Positions 43,805-51,819 are shown, counted from the stretch's first letter. The stretch: DNA of 64,000 nucleotides from Paenibacillus sp. RC67 (GCF_030020805.1 NZ_CP125098.1:3309501-3373500), one strand, 5' to 3'. Numbers and translations: made by a program. The notes: generated by a model not told the origin, from the sequence alone.

Positions 43805-45946
43805 ATGATAAAATGGTCAAAATTACTATGGTTTGTCTTGATTGTCGCCGTAACCGGCATGTTGTTTTTTTCTACAGCACCCAACATTGCCAAAGACATT
43901 AATCTCGGGCTTGATTTGCAGGGTGGTTTTGAGATCTTGTACAAGGTGGAGCCATTGCAGCAGAGCGAAGCCGTGACGACGGACACCTTGAAGGCGACCG
44001 CGGCCATGATCGAAAAACGCGTCAACATCGGTGGCGTAAAAGAGCCGGAGGTTACGATCGAACAGCCTGATCGCATCCGGGTCAAATTAGCCGGGGTGAC
44101 AGACCAGGAAATGCTGCGTTCCTTGATCGGCAAACCGGCGGTACTGACATTTCGCGATGAACAGGGGAACCGCGTGATGCAGGGCAGTGACCTCGCGCTA
44201 AATGGAGCAAGCATCGGCTATGACGATTTGCATCGGCCATTGATTTTGTTGAAGTTTAGGAATGCTGATAAATTTACGCAAGTGACCCGGGAAAACCTGC
44301 ACAAAAAGGTAGCCATATACCTGGATGAAACGCTGCTGACTGATCCGGTCATTGACGAAGTGATTACAAGCGGCAGCGCGCAAATCAGGGGTCAGCGCAC
44401 TGTGGAGGAAGCGACTCAAATCGCAAAAATTGTAAATACGGGGGCACTTCCTGCCAAACTGGTCGAGCTGCAGGCCAACTCGGTCGGTGCCAGCCTGGGA
44501 GCGTTGGCGTTTGACAAGACGATGTTTGCCGGTTACGTCGGCTTTGGCGTCGTTCTCTTGTTCATGCTGTGGGTCTATCGCCTGCCGGGGTTGATCGCCA
44601 ACATAGCCCTTGTCTTTTTCACATACGCCTGCCTGGTCGTTTTGTACTGGATGCATGCGACCTTGACCCTGCCAGGAATCGCCGGATTTATACTCTCGGT
44701 GGGAATGGCCGTCGACGCCAACATCATCACCTACGAGCGGATTCAGGAGGAGATCCGAAGCGGCAAGACCATTTTGTCCGCCTTTCGCATGGGTCAGCGC
44801 CAATCGTTCATCACCATCGTAGACTCGCATGTGACGACGATCATCGCGGCCGCAGTGTTGATGCTATTCGGCTCCAGCTCGATTAAAGGCTTCGCTATCA
44901 TTCTGATCATGACGTTGATCGTCAGTCTGCTGACGAACGTCTTCGGTTCCCGTTCCCTGCTCTGGCTGCTGATCAAGTCCAATTTGTTTAAAAAGCCGGA
45001 CTGGTACGCGGTATCTGAGCAAGACATCGGCGAGTCGGACCCGGTCGCACCAGTCAAGTTCAACATCGTCAAAAGTCGCCGGAAGTTTTACACCGTCTCC
45101 ATGAGTATTTTGGCGCTGGGGCTGGCTAGCATGCTGATCTTCGGACTTAACCTGGGAGTCGACTTTAAGGCCGGGACGAGGCTTGACGTGATGATCGGCA
45201 AGCAGTTTAACACGGTCGACATTGCTGGTGTGATTCAAAAAAATGTCCCGGATATTGCTTTTAAGCCGGTTACGACGTTTGGCAACAACTATGAATGGGC
45301 GACGACGACGTTCGATCAGCCCGTTTCCAAGGCGCAGCTAGAGATGATTCAAAAGGACCTGCAGCAAACATACGGCGATCAGGTCAGCAGGCAAGAATCG
45401 ACGGTCTCTCCCGTCATCGCTGACGAACTGGTGAAAAAAGCTGCGATTGCCTTGATACTCGCTGCCGTCGGGATCTGTATCTACATCGCCATCCGGTTTC
45501 AATTTTTGTTTGGGGTGGCGTGTATCATCGCACTCCTGCATGATGTGTTTATTCCGCTCGCGTTGTTCTCCGTGTTCCAACTGGAGATTGACCTGACGTT
45601 CATCGCAGCGATTCTGACGATCGTCGGCTATTCGATCAATGACACGATTGTCATTTTTGACCGGATTCGGGAAAATCTCAGGACGATGAAAGTCAAAACC
45701 GTTGAAGATCTTCAGCAGATGGTCAACATCAGCCTATGGCAGACGATGCGCCGCTCGATTTTTACGGTTACGACCGTATTCATTACCGCATTGGCAATCG
45801 CCGTACTCGGCAGTGAAGGGATTCGCAATTTCTCACTGGCACTGATTTTCGGATTGGTCAGTGGAACGTATTCCTCTATTTTTATCGCAGCACAGATCTT
45901 GGTGTCGCTAAAAAAGCGGGAATTTTTGCGGAAGAACGTGCTCTAA
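43805..45946 (+). CDS. secDF: SecDF protein translocase subunit, accessory copy
   Basis: Protein of 713 residues, a natural SecD-SecF fusion with twelve helices expected. The SecD half has LGLDLQGGFEILY, the large external P1 domain and GMAVDANIITYERIQEEIRSGK-like helices; the SecF half has LGVDFKAGTRLDV and GYSINDTIVIFDRIRENLR. The conserved Asp residues that carry the proton path are present. It uses the proton gradient to pull exported proteins through SecYEG. The coding is more GC-rich than the flanks, and it lies in an IS-bounded cassette away from other sec genes, so it is probably an acquired copy. Confidence 0.9.
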   Translation: MIKWSKLLWFVLIVAVTGMLFFSTAPNIAKDINLGLDLQGGFEILYKVEPLQQSEAVTTDTLKATAAMIEKRVNIGGVKEPEVTIEQPDRIRVKLAGVTDQEMLRSLIGKPAVLTFRDEQGNRVMQGSDLALNGASIGYDDLHRPLILLKFRNADKFTQVTRENLHKKVAIYLDETLLTDPVIDEVITSGSAQIRGQRTVEEATQIAKIVNTGALPAKLVELQANSVGASLGALAFDKTMFAGYVGFGVVLLFMLWVYRLPGLIANIALVFFTYACLVVLYWMHATLTLPGIAGFILSVGMAVDANIITYERIQEEIRSGKTILSAFRMGQRQSFITIVDSHVTTIIAAAVLMLFGSSSIKGFAIILIMTLIVSLLTNVFGSRSLLWLLIKSNLFKKPDWYAVSEQDIGESDPVAPVKFNIVKSRRKFYTVSMSILALGLASMLIFGLNLGVDFKAGTRLDVMIGKQFNTVDIAGVIQKNVPDIAFKPVTTFGNNYEWATTTFDQPVSKAQLEMIQKDLQQTYGDQVSRQESTVSPVIADELVKKAAIALILAAVGICIYIAIRFQFLFGVACIIALLHDVFIPLALFSVFQLEIDLTFIAAILTIVGYSINDTIVIFDRIRENLRTMKVKTVEDLQQMVNISLWQTMRRSIFTVTTVFITALAIAVLGSEGIRNFSLALIFGLVSGTYSSIFIAAQILVSLKKREFLRKNVL

Positions 45947-46062
45947 CTAACTTTTCGGTATTCTGGCACTACCTGTCGGGTCATTTCTCCTGTACGCCTC
46001 AACCAAATGTTTGATCAAGAGCTCACGAAGATTGCTTGAAAACAGTCCAACCATGTCATTGG

Positions 46063-46286
46063 TGAACTGTGACCCTATTTGTAGAAAGTTTTAAAAAATG
46101 ACTGTTAGCTATGCAGCCAAAAGATGACTTCTGAATTCGTCAGGAGTCATCTTTATTAATGACCACTGGTAACGTTCCGAATTGTAATAGCTAATATAGC
46201 TATCGACTCGATCTCTCAACTCTTCTTGAAGAGATGAATATTACCATCCAGTCGTTGAAAATGACCCGCAAGAGGGTTATAGTTCA
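46063..46286 (-). mobile_element. Internally deleted IS3-family element
   Basis: Ends are TGAACTGTGACCC (46063-46075) and GGGTTATAGTTCA (46274-46286). Between them, on the minus strand (46240-46109), the last part of an IS3/IS150-type orfB is readable: LQEELRDRVDSYISYYNSER, then YQWSLIKMTPDEFRSHLLAA and a stop. The catalytic core is missing. Confidence 0.75.
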
Positions 46287-46287
46287 G

Positions 46288-46366
46288 GACACCGGCTTTT
46301 TCGTATCAAAAAGTTCAAAAAGTTCCTTAGCGTATATTTTCGTTAAAATGTTGGCGGGACCCCCTA
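46288..46366. repeat. Right inverted repeat of the SecDF cassette
   Basis: The reverse complement of this stretch matches 43124-43193 almost throughout, apart from a duplicated GAACTTTTT. Together the two repeats enclose about 3.1 kb with the small membrane protein and secDF. Confidence 0.7.
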
Positions 46367-46572
46367 TAGGACACTCTGCATAAAGACAGCTGAAGTTGAG
46401 CATCGCTATATGTTGTGAGTAGATATTATTGTTACGTTAACGGGAACGTTAGTTTAATGACAACAGCTGCGATCATCTTTGGGATGTAACGAGGGCATTG
46501 ATCACTCGTGCTTTAAAACGTGAGGAATCATTCGTTGCTTCTACTAAGTAATGGAGTGAAATACATAACATT

Positions 46573-46615
46573 AAAAGGCCGGGTTTACCTCTAACAAAGT
46601 TGGGGCCGGCTTTTG
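46573..46615 (+). terminator. Terminator-like hairpin
   Basis: AAAAGGCCGG (46573) and CCGGCTTTT (46606) arms with a loop of about 20 bases. No gene immediately precedes it. Confidence 0.45.
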
Positions 46616-46695
46616 GAATGAGCTTATTTCCTCATTCTGGTCTCCGTGATATAATAGTGATATATCGCTAAATTGATCAAATATTCTTTATGAGA

Positions 46696-46795
46696 AGGCA
46701 TGCGCCATTCTCCATTCAAAGTTCTTATATAAGAACCATTGCACTTGGACTCGCGTCTAATGTGGAATTTATTGAGTGGGGGAGCATGCCTTTTT
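46696..46795 (+). ncRNA. Predicted three-way-junction RNA ending in a terminator tract
   Basis: GGCATGC (46697) pairs with GCATGCC (46784). CTCCATTCAA (46710) pairs with TTGAGTGGGG (46772) over ten bases with two wobbles. Inside are two hairpins: GTTCTT-ATAT-AAGAAC (46721-46736) and TTGGAC-TCGC-GTCTAA (46745-46760). The outer stem is followed by five T (46791-46795). Almost every base outside the junctions is paired. No ORF lies in it, and the family is unknown to me. Confidence 0.6.
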
Positions 46796-46965
46796 GTGTT
46801 TTCATGATGCGATCTTACAAATGGTTACAATGACATTATTTTTGTCCTTGTTCGATTGTACTATTTGATAGTGGTTTTTAAAGATTGTGACGGTTAATCG
46901 GGCAATTAAATCCGATATTCCGGCCCAATCTTTTTTCATTACTTCATTCGGGAGGATCAAAATTT

Positions 46966-47371
46966 ATGCCAATCACACATGAGATTTTGGAGCTTACGAA
47001 AATGGCTCGAAGCGGGTGGCTTTTTAATTGGAACAATGAATTTTTAGCTGCGAATAGGATCGTTTACAAGCTGCAATTAATTGGCTCAGATGATATTCAA
47101 GGTCTAGTCAGTTTAACGGTTGACCAGGGATTTGTTTTTATTCATTTGGTCGAGAGCGCCCCTTTGAATAAGGGACGCGAAAAAAAGGTGTTTGTTGGTG
47201 TAGGCGCTTATTTGTTTGCCATAGCCTGTAAGATCAGTTTAAATCATGGTTTTTATAGTGTTGTTTCTTTTACATCCCAAATCTAACTTGATTAACCCTT
47301 ACGTAGAAACAATTGGTGCTGAGCGCATCGGAAGAGGGCTTCAAATGGAGCATGGAACCAGAGAAACGTGA
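46966..47371 (+). pseudogene. GNAT-like acetyltransferase with a frameshift
   Basis: ATG 46966 with CGGGAGG upstream encodes MPITHEILELTKMARSGWLF and GVGAYLFAIACKISLNHGFY, which fits the acetyl-CoA helix of a GNAT fold. A stop comes at 47284. One base off, the next frame continues SNLINPYVETIGAERIGRGL, the usual last strand of such enzymes, to a stop at 47369. A sequencing error is an alternative. Confidence 0.5.
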
Positions 47372-47519
47372 TTTTTGTGATGTGGTGGAGGAGTTAATGG
47401 ATGCAGGCCATCAGGTAGCTGTACCTGTTAACAATGATGATCAAATGGAAGAAATTCGTCGTAACATGCGAAACTTCCTAAACCGAAAAAAAGAAGAGAG
47501 TAACATTCGGAAGGGGTAA
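47352..47519 (+). CDS. Small hypothetical protein
   Basis: The frame contains EKRDFCDVVEELMDAGHQVA, VPVNNDDQMEEIRRNMRNFL and ends KKEESNIRKG, an acidic-to-basic helical peptide. It overlaps the end of the broken GNAT gene, and no clear start with ribosome site was found, so coordinates at the 5' side are approximate. A terminator follows. Confidence 0.35.
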   Translation: MEPEKRDFCDVVEELMDAGHQVAVPVNNDDQMEEIRRNMRNFLNRKKEESNIRKG

Positions 47520-47532
47520 TTCTCAATTTGAG

Positions 47533-47568
47533 AAAAGGGTAGCTGCTGTACATTGGCTATCCTTTTTT
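47533..47568 (+). terminator. Terminator
   Basis: AAAAGGGTAGC and GGCTATCC arms followed by six T. Confidence 0.75.
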
Positions 47569-47639
47569 CGTGTTCTCTAAAAAGGGCGGCAACATATCGC
47601 ATGAGCAACCGCCAAATTTTGGGAAAATGAGCTTTTACA

Positions 47640-47850
47640 AAAGAAGAAGTGAAACATTTTTTCAGAGGGACTTAATTAAACTCAAGCATGAATTGGAACT
47701 CTCACAGCTTCGTATCATTTTAGATTGGGAAGAGCCATTAATTATCGTACTTCAGTCGAGAAGGAATGGATGTATATTGAGGGGTTCAAGGACGGTTTGC
47801 TTTTCCTCAAGCAGCTTCATGATTTGTCGGCTGGTGCTGATAAATCGTAA
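47640..47850 (+). pseudogene. Degenerate small gene
   Basis: In one frame LIKLKHELELSQLRIILDWE and in another VEKEWMYIEGFKDGLLFLKQ followed by LHDLSAGADKS and a stop can be read; together they resemble a small helical Firmicute protein of the DUF6809 kind. A frameshift near 47755 is required. Low certainty. Confidence 0.3.
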
Positions 47851-47946
47851 GAACCACGGTAATAACGTCAGTACACTCATGGAGTATGATATGTTGACTA
47901 CCAGACCAAGCGTCCCTCTCATTTCACAAGAATCCCTAACCGCGAT

Positions 47947-47995
47947 TTGACTTTATCCAACAAAAAGTTTATACTTTGTATATACTTTTTGTTGG
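47947..47995 (+). promoter_or_regulatory. Toxin-antitoxin promoter with a 39-base inverted repeat
   Basis: TTGACT (47947-47952), 17 bases, TATACT (47970-47975). The inverted repeat CCAACAAAAAGTTTATAC (47957-47974) and GTATATACTTTTTGTTGG (47978-47995) has one mismatch in 18 and covers the spacer and the -10 box. It is the expected autoregulatory site of an AbrB-type antitoxin. Confidence 0.8.
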
Positions 47996-48005
47996 GGGTG
48001 GCTCC

Positions 48006-48236
48006 ATGTTTCAGGTTCAAAAATGGGGTAACAGCTTGGGCATTCGCATCCCGAAGTCCCTTGCCTTGAAGGTCGGTATTGAGGAAGGCTCTGAGGTCGA
48101 TCTTGATGTGGAAGATGGTCACCTAATAATCAAGCCCAAGACGGCAACACTGGATGAACTTCTTGCTCAGGTCACGCCGGAAAATCTCCATAAAGAGGTT
48201 TCTACTGGTGAGCCAAAAGGACGGGAGTCATGGTGA
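48006..48236 (+). CDS. AbrB/MazE-type antitoxin
   Basis: ATG 48006 (GGGGGTGG upstream) is chosen over an ATG at 47976 inside the operator; 76 residues. MFQVQKWGNSLGIRIPKSLA followed by LKVGIEEGSEVDLDVEDGHL is the swapped-hairpin DNA-binding domain, and the C-terminal tail (DELLAQVTPENLHKEVSTGE) would wrap the toxin. It overlaps the toxin gene by seven bases and should repress through the 47957-47995 repeat. Confidence 0.9.
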   Translation: MFQVQKWGNSLGIRIPKSLALKVGIEEGSEVDLDVEDGHLIIKPKTATLDELLAQVTPENLHKEVSTGEPKGRESW

Positions 48237-48571
48237 GCAATTCGTATGTGCCGGATCGCGGCGACTTAGTGTGGTTGCAATTTAACCCACAATCAGGTCA
48301 TGAGCAAGCGGGGAAGCGTCCTGCCTTGGTCATTTCCCCTGCCGCTTATAACGGTAAGGTTGGGCTTTCTTTGCTCTGTCCGGTAACGTCCAAGATTAAG
48401 GGCTATCCATTCGAGGTCATCATTCCGCAGGATTTGCCCATTGAGGGGGTAATTCTCTCCGATCAGATAAAAAGTCTCGACTGGCAGGCTCGACTGGCAA
48501 CATTCATATGCAAATTACCAGCTGAGACGTTGGCTGAGGTTGTTTCCAAAATGGAGTTATTGATTCGATAA
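48230..48571 (+). CDS. MazF/PemK-type endoribonuclease toxin
   Basis: Protein of 113 residues. YVPDRGDLVWLQFNPQSGHE followed by QAGKRPALVISPAAYNGKVG, LLCPVTSKIKGYPFEV and GVILSDQIKSLDW are typical of the ChpB/PemK branch; the catalytic Arg (GKRPA) and Thr (PVTS) are present. It cuts mRNA at short sequences when free of antitoxin. A hairpin with TGCCTTCC and GGAAGGCA arms follows at 48580-48608. Confidence 0.9.
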   Translation: MVSNSYVPDRGDLVWLQFNPQSGHEQAGKRPALVISPAAYNGKVGLSLLCPVTSKIKGYPFEVIIPQDLPIEGVILSDQIKSLDWQARLATFICKLPAETLAEVVSKMELLIR

Positions 48572-48650
48572 CAGTTTTTTGCCTTCCACTGGGGTTACTT
48601 GGAAGGCATTTGGGCTTTATTCGATATTGCTTAATTCATGGAGGGATCGA

Positions 48651-48764
48651 ATGGATATCATCAATCTTCAGCTAGACCAAAGCTATCTGGATAGAGTTAT
48701 GGCAGAATTAAGCCTACCGGACTTTCCTTCGACGGACATCATCGGAAAACTATATGATGGATGC
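48651..48764 (+). pseudogene. Truncated small gene next to an IS110 relic
   Basis: ATG 48651 follows GGAGGGATCGA. The coding MDIINLQLDQSYLDRVMAEL, SLPDFPSTDIIGKLYDG is interrupted where the IS110 transposase fragment begins, and the frame ends at 48782. Only about 38 codons of an unrecognised gene remain. Confidence 0.4.
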
Positions 48765-49175
48765 TATGGGAGGAACGGTTGAGCATTCGTTGGCCCTGTT
48801 TTTGGTTCAAATTCTTCTTTATAAAACAACGCTCCTAATAGTTGGGCATCAGCGGCATCCGTCTTCAAACGTCGCAAATCGGTTTTCTTGGCGATATGTA
48901 AGATTAAAGGATTAATGACGATGTTCAAATACTGGTGCTCATCCAGAAACTGAACAACGGGGCTATAATAATGGCCTGTTGCTTCCATCACAATGGAGGG
49001 ACGCATCCCTGCAAGTGATTCCACTTCTCTCATTTAATTCAGAAAAGACGCTAACCCTTCAGGATTATGATTAAACCTAAAGATCCTCCCATGAGGTACT
49101 CCACGGTCCAAAAAGGCTTGTGCATGGCTCTCCCCCTTTGAACCATCCAAACCAATGACTGGATTCAGACATCAC
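48764..49175 (-). pseudogene. IS110-family transposase, N-terminal part only
   Basis: On the minus strand LNPVIGLDGSKGESHAQAFL, DRGVPHGRIFRFNHNPEGLA, then an in-frame TAA, then MREVESLAGMRPSIVMEATG, HYYSPVVQFLDEHQYLNIVI and NPLILHIAKKTDLRRLKTDA. This is the DEDD domain of an IS110 transposase. The start codon is out of frame with it, a stop interrupts it, and the C-terminal domain is lost at 48764. Confidence 0.8.
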
Positions 49176-49232
49176 TCCTATTATATTTTCACCGGTAACC
49201 CCTAGCTTCTTGTTTTCCACACTATCGCATGT

Positions 49233-49410
49233 GATACGGGATTCATGTCCAACCAGCCTAACCAATGGTTGAACAAGTAGGGGGATGAACTGAATAGCTC
49301 TCGGGATCCAAGTCCCACGGGCAGAAACGTTCGATCCCCGGCTACCGCTATCTTACGACCTTACAAAAAAGAGAGATCTGGTGACCACATAATACGAACG
49401 GGCAGGACAG
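49233..49410 (-). repeat. IS110 left-end repeat, copy B
   Basis: It lies directly upstream of the transposase fragment on the minus strand and matches 39809-39980 over its whole length. GTAGGGGGAT (49277-49286) can pair with ATCCCC..CTAC (49334-49345); in copy A the same stem reads GTGG with CCAC, a compensatory change. It ends in ACGGGCAGGA. Such left ends encode the bridge RNA in IS110 elements. Confidence 0.65.
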
Positions 49411-49426
49411 TTTAAGATCATACGCG

Positions 49427-49642
49427 GTGAACCGTACCATAAGTGACGGCGAAATTTCTGATATTAGCTGCTTGCCAGGTGGGAAGCTACCCTATGCGAA
49501 ATCCCCCATTTTCCTTAATCTCTTCTATGAGGACGGACTTGGGCTTAATGTCATGTATACGGTTGATGACCCTAAGAAGCGGGCCGTTGTGTTTAAGCTT
49601 TCTGAGGGGATGGAGGTGACCTGCGGAGTTAGGAAAGTTTAA
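49427..49642 (+). CDS. Hypothetical protein, probably truncated at its start
   Basis: A 71-residue frame with a GTG start (MNRTISDGEISDISCLPGGK, FLNLFYEDGLGLNVMYTVDD). No ribosome site is seen, and it begins 17 bases after the end of the IS110 repeat, so it is probably the tail of a gene interrupted by that element. Family unknown. Confidence 0.35.
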   Translation: MNRTISDGEISDISCLPGGKLPYAKSPIFLNLFYEDGLGLNVMYTVDDPKKRAVVFKLSEGMEVTCGVRKV

Positions 49643-49744
49643 GTTTGCCAGGCAGAAGTCTAAGCTGGCGCACCATTCGGGGTTATTAAAGGAAGAATAT
49701 TAAAGGAAGACGGAAGAAAGAGTCTGGTTGTGCCAGCCCCTCTT

Positions 49745-50311
49745 TCAATTCTTTTTCTCCAACTCCGCCTTTAATCTTGCATTCTCTTCCAACAGCTTTT
49801 GAACGTCCGGGACATCCTTGCCGGAAACCCAGCCATACAAATCGTCTCTTGCTGCATACTCCGGCAATTGATCACGAAGTACCATTTTAATGTGCCGTAC
49901 ATCTTCAACATAAAAGGTAGGGATTTGTTCCATGACCGATTGCTTAAACTCTTGAAACTTCTGATAGTATTCAATTGCTGCGAAGTCGTATGGCTTTTGT
50001 CTTAATGCTTCATCTGTGACAACAAAAGCAAATCTAGGTTTGCCCGCTTCTCCGGCATACTCATACTCCCAATGCGTATAGCTCTTGGATTCATCAGGAA
50101 GCGTTAAACCATAGAATCCTCCGAGAATAAGGATATATACATCGGACTCATCGATCCATCTCTTCCTAATTTTCACTGGACTTTCCTTGAAAAATTGCTC
50201 GATTCCAGCAGGGATATGACCTGCTTGAAGTACGGCTTCAACAGCGGAATGTCTTTCCTCAATAAGATCGTAGTAAGTAGACGATATGTAAATTTGCAAC
50301 TTTTTTCTCAT
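49745..50311 (-). CDS. DUF4062-domain protein, stand-alone
   Basis: ATG 50311 (GGTGGGCC upstream) is chosen over an in-frame GTG/ATG four codons earlier; 188 residues. KKLQIYISSTYYDLIEERHS followed by AVEAVLQAGHIPAGIEQFF, then VYILILGGFYGLTLPDESKS and THWEYEYAGEAGKPRFAFVV are the DUF4062 signature, a Toll/TIR-like flavodoxin fold usually found at the N-terminus of large ATPase or NACHT proteins in defence or signalling. Here it ends in a short coiled coil (LLEENARLKAELEKK) without a further domain. It lies among mobile-element relics. Confidence 0.8.
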   Translation of the reverse strand: MRKKLQIYISSTYYDLIEERHSAVEAVLQAGHIPAGIEQFFKESPVKIRKRWIDESDVYILILGGFYGLTLPDESKSYTHWEYEYAGEAGKPRFAFVVTDEALRQKPYDFAAIEYYQKFQEFKQSVMEQIPTFYVEDVRHIKMVLRDQLPEYAARDDLYGWVSGKDVPDVQKLLEENARLKAELEKKN

Positions 50312-50433
50312 TGGCCCACCCAAATTAAAGAATTAGTATAAAAAGAATTTACCACTTCCTCACTTTATTTGTCAAAATTGACTGGGTTTTCATGCAGCAA
50401 GCTTGCACTAGACGGCGAATAGGAGGTTTATTC

Positions 50434-50565
50434 GTGCAGAAGAAATGGAAAAGAAAGATTCTGTTCAATAATCCTGTTGAGCTGGACCGGGTTAAGATCG
50501 ATCGCTCGACTGGGGAATGCACGTCATACTCGAATATGATTCTATATGCGGGCGTTATTTTCTAG
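50434..50565 (+). CDS. Possible 43-residue protein
   Basis: GTG 50434 follows AATAGGAGG at ideal spacing and encodes MQKKWKRKILFNNPVELDRV, KIDRSTGECTSYSNMILYAG, VIF. The start signals are good, but the length is short and no family is recognised; it may be the first part of a longer, broken gene. Confidence 0.35.
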   Translation: MQKKWKRKILFNNPVELDRVKIDRSTGECTSYSNMILYAGVIF

Positions 50566-50681
50566 AGAAATCGGCGGGAAACTTAGGATATATGACTTGT
50601 ATAGATGCTCGAGGAGATTATGCCATAGTGAAGGATACCAATGAGCAAGCTTTGAACTAAACGTGTACGATAGCTCAATAA

Positions 50682-50707
50682 GCCGCCTCTTCAACGAGGC
50701 GGTTTTC
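50682..50707 (+). terminator. Strong terminator
   Basis: GCCGCCTC and GAGGCGGT arms with a six-base loop are followed by TTTTCTT. Confidence 0.8.
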
Positions 50708-50843
50708 TTATCGTAAAGATCAACATCAGGATTTAACATAGTCTTTATTTTAAAAATATATCGTACAAAGCTAAATTTAATTCCGAGTAAAACAATGCGA
50801 AAAAAATGATAGTATTTTAAACAATTATGTGATATTGTAGTTT

Positions 50844-50859
50844 TGTAATTAATATTACA
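50844..50859. promoter_or_regulatory. Short inverted repeat before the RHH-ankyrin gene
   Basis: TGTAAT and ATTACA arms flank TAAT, 20 bases before ATG 50879. A further TTGTAAC follows. It could be the operator of the RHH domain encoded just downstream. Confidence 0.4.
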
Positions 50860-50878
50860 GTTGTAACAGGAGCTGTAC

Positions 50879-51736
50879 ATGCCTAAGAAAAAAAATAGCG
50901 TTGTGATTTCCATCCGATTAGATGATCAGTCGCTTCAGGCTGTAGATCTGCTCGTAGAGTCCGGACTGGAAACCAATCGTTCAAGAGCTGTCTCGCATCT
51001 CGTCACCAAAGGCATTCAAGCCTCGGAGGACCTGCTTAGAAAAGCTCAAGTTCTTGCGGATCATGTTTATCAGCTTAGAAACGAGATGCTCGAAGCTATT
51101 ACACATAATAACCTCGAGAAAGTAACAGAGCTCATTCACAAAGATTCTTCCCTTGTCAATGCAAGCAACAGCAAGGGGGAGACGGCGGTCCTTATAGCGA
51201 CGTATTTACGAGCTAACGATATTAAGGAGCTGTTGATCAATCATGGTGCGGAGCTAAATATTTTCGAGGCAGCAGCCGTGGACAATACGATGAGGGTGAG
51301 GAATCTACTGGAGCAATCTCCAGAGCTCATCTCTGCTTACGGACCGGATGGTTTCAATCCGCTTTCCATGGCCTCACACTTCGGCAATATGGAGACGGTG
51401 AAGCTGCTGCTTGATCTCGGGGCTAACGTGAATTCCAGAAGCAAGGACGGCAGCCTGAACAACATGGCGATTCATGCGGCCATCATGGGGAATTACGAGC
51501 ATATCATTCAAATGCTCATTCAGTATGGAGCCGATATTCATGCTAAATGTGAAGGCAGCTTACGATTGGGGTATACGGTTCTACATGTCGCAGCGTATTT
51601 TGGACGTGATTCGTTGGTAAAGCTTTTTTTGGAGCATGGGGTTGATCCTGCATTAACCAATGCTGACGGTGAAACGCCATATGAAGTGGCTGTAAACAAA
51701 GGGCATCTGCTCACCGCAGCGCTCTTGAAGAGGTAA
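50879..51736 (+). CDS. Ribbon-helix-helix-like domain fused to ankyrin repeats
   Basis: Protein of 285 residues; ACAGGAGC precedes ATG 50879. Residues of about 6-50 (SVVISIRLDDQSLQAVDLLV, ETNRSRAVSHLVTKGIQASE) look like an RHH/CopG-type DNA-binding domain with a beta strand and two helices. From about residue 75 five to six ankyrin repeats follow (KGETAVLIATYLRANDIKEL, DGFNPLSMASHFGNMETVKL, LGYTVLHVAAYFGRDSLVKL, DGETPYEVAVNKGHLLTAAL). It is unusual to see these joined; DNA binding controlled by a protein partner is an inference. Confidence 0.75.
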   Translation: MPKKKNSVVISIRLDDQSLQAVDLLVESGLETNRSRAVSHLVTKGIQASEDLLRKAQVLADHVYQLRNEMLEAITHNNLEKVTELIHKDSSLVNASNSKGETAVLIATYLRANDIKELLINHGAELNIFEAAAVDNTMRVRNLLEQSPELISAYGPDGFNPLSMASHFGNMETVKLLLDLGANVNSRSKDGSLNNMAIHAAIMGNYEHIIQMLIQYGADIHAKCEGSLRLGYTVLHVAAYFGRDSLVKLFLEHGVDPALTNADGETPYEVAVNKGHLLTAALLKR

Positions 51737-51819
51737 ATGGCCAATTGCTTTTTGCCAGAGAGATTTCCATGTCATTAATCCAACTTAAACGATTGGAATA
51801 ATATATATTGTATCTACCG

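Noticed and set aside
46381..46965. A T-box leader before the 46966 gene
   Set aside because: The T-box consensus and a tRNA-like antiterminator are absent; the structure at 46696-46795 is of another kind.
47570..47950. A 126-codon frame as an intact protein
   Set aside because: Its second half has no sense, and a better reading needs a frameshift, so it is listed only as a degenerate gene.
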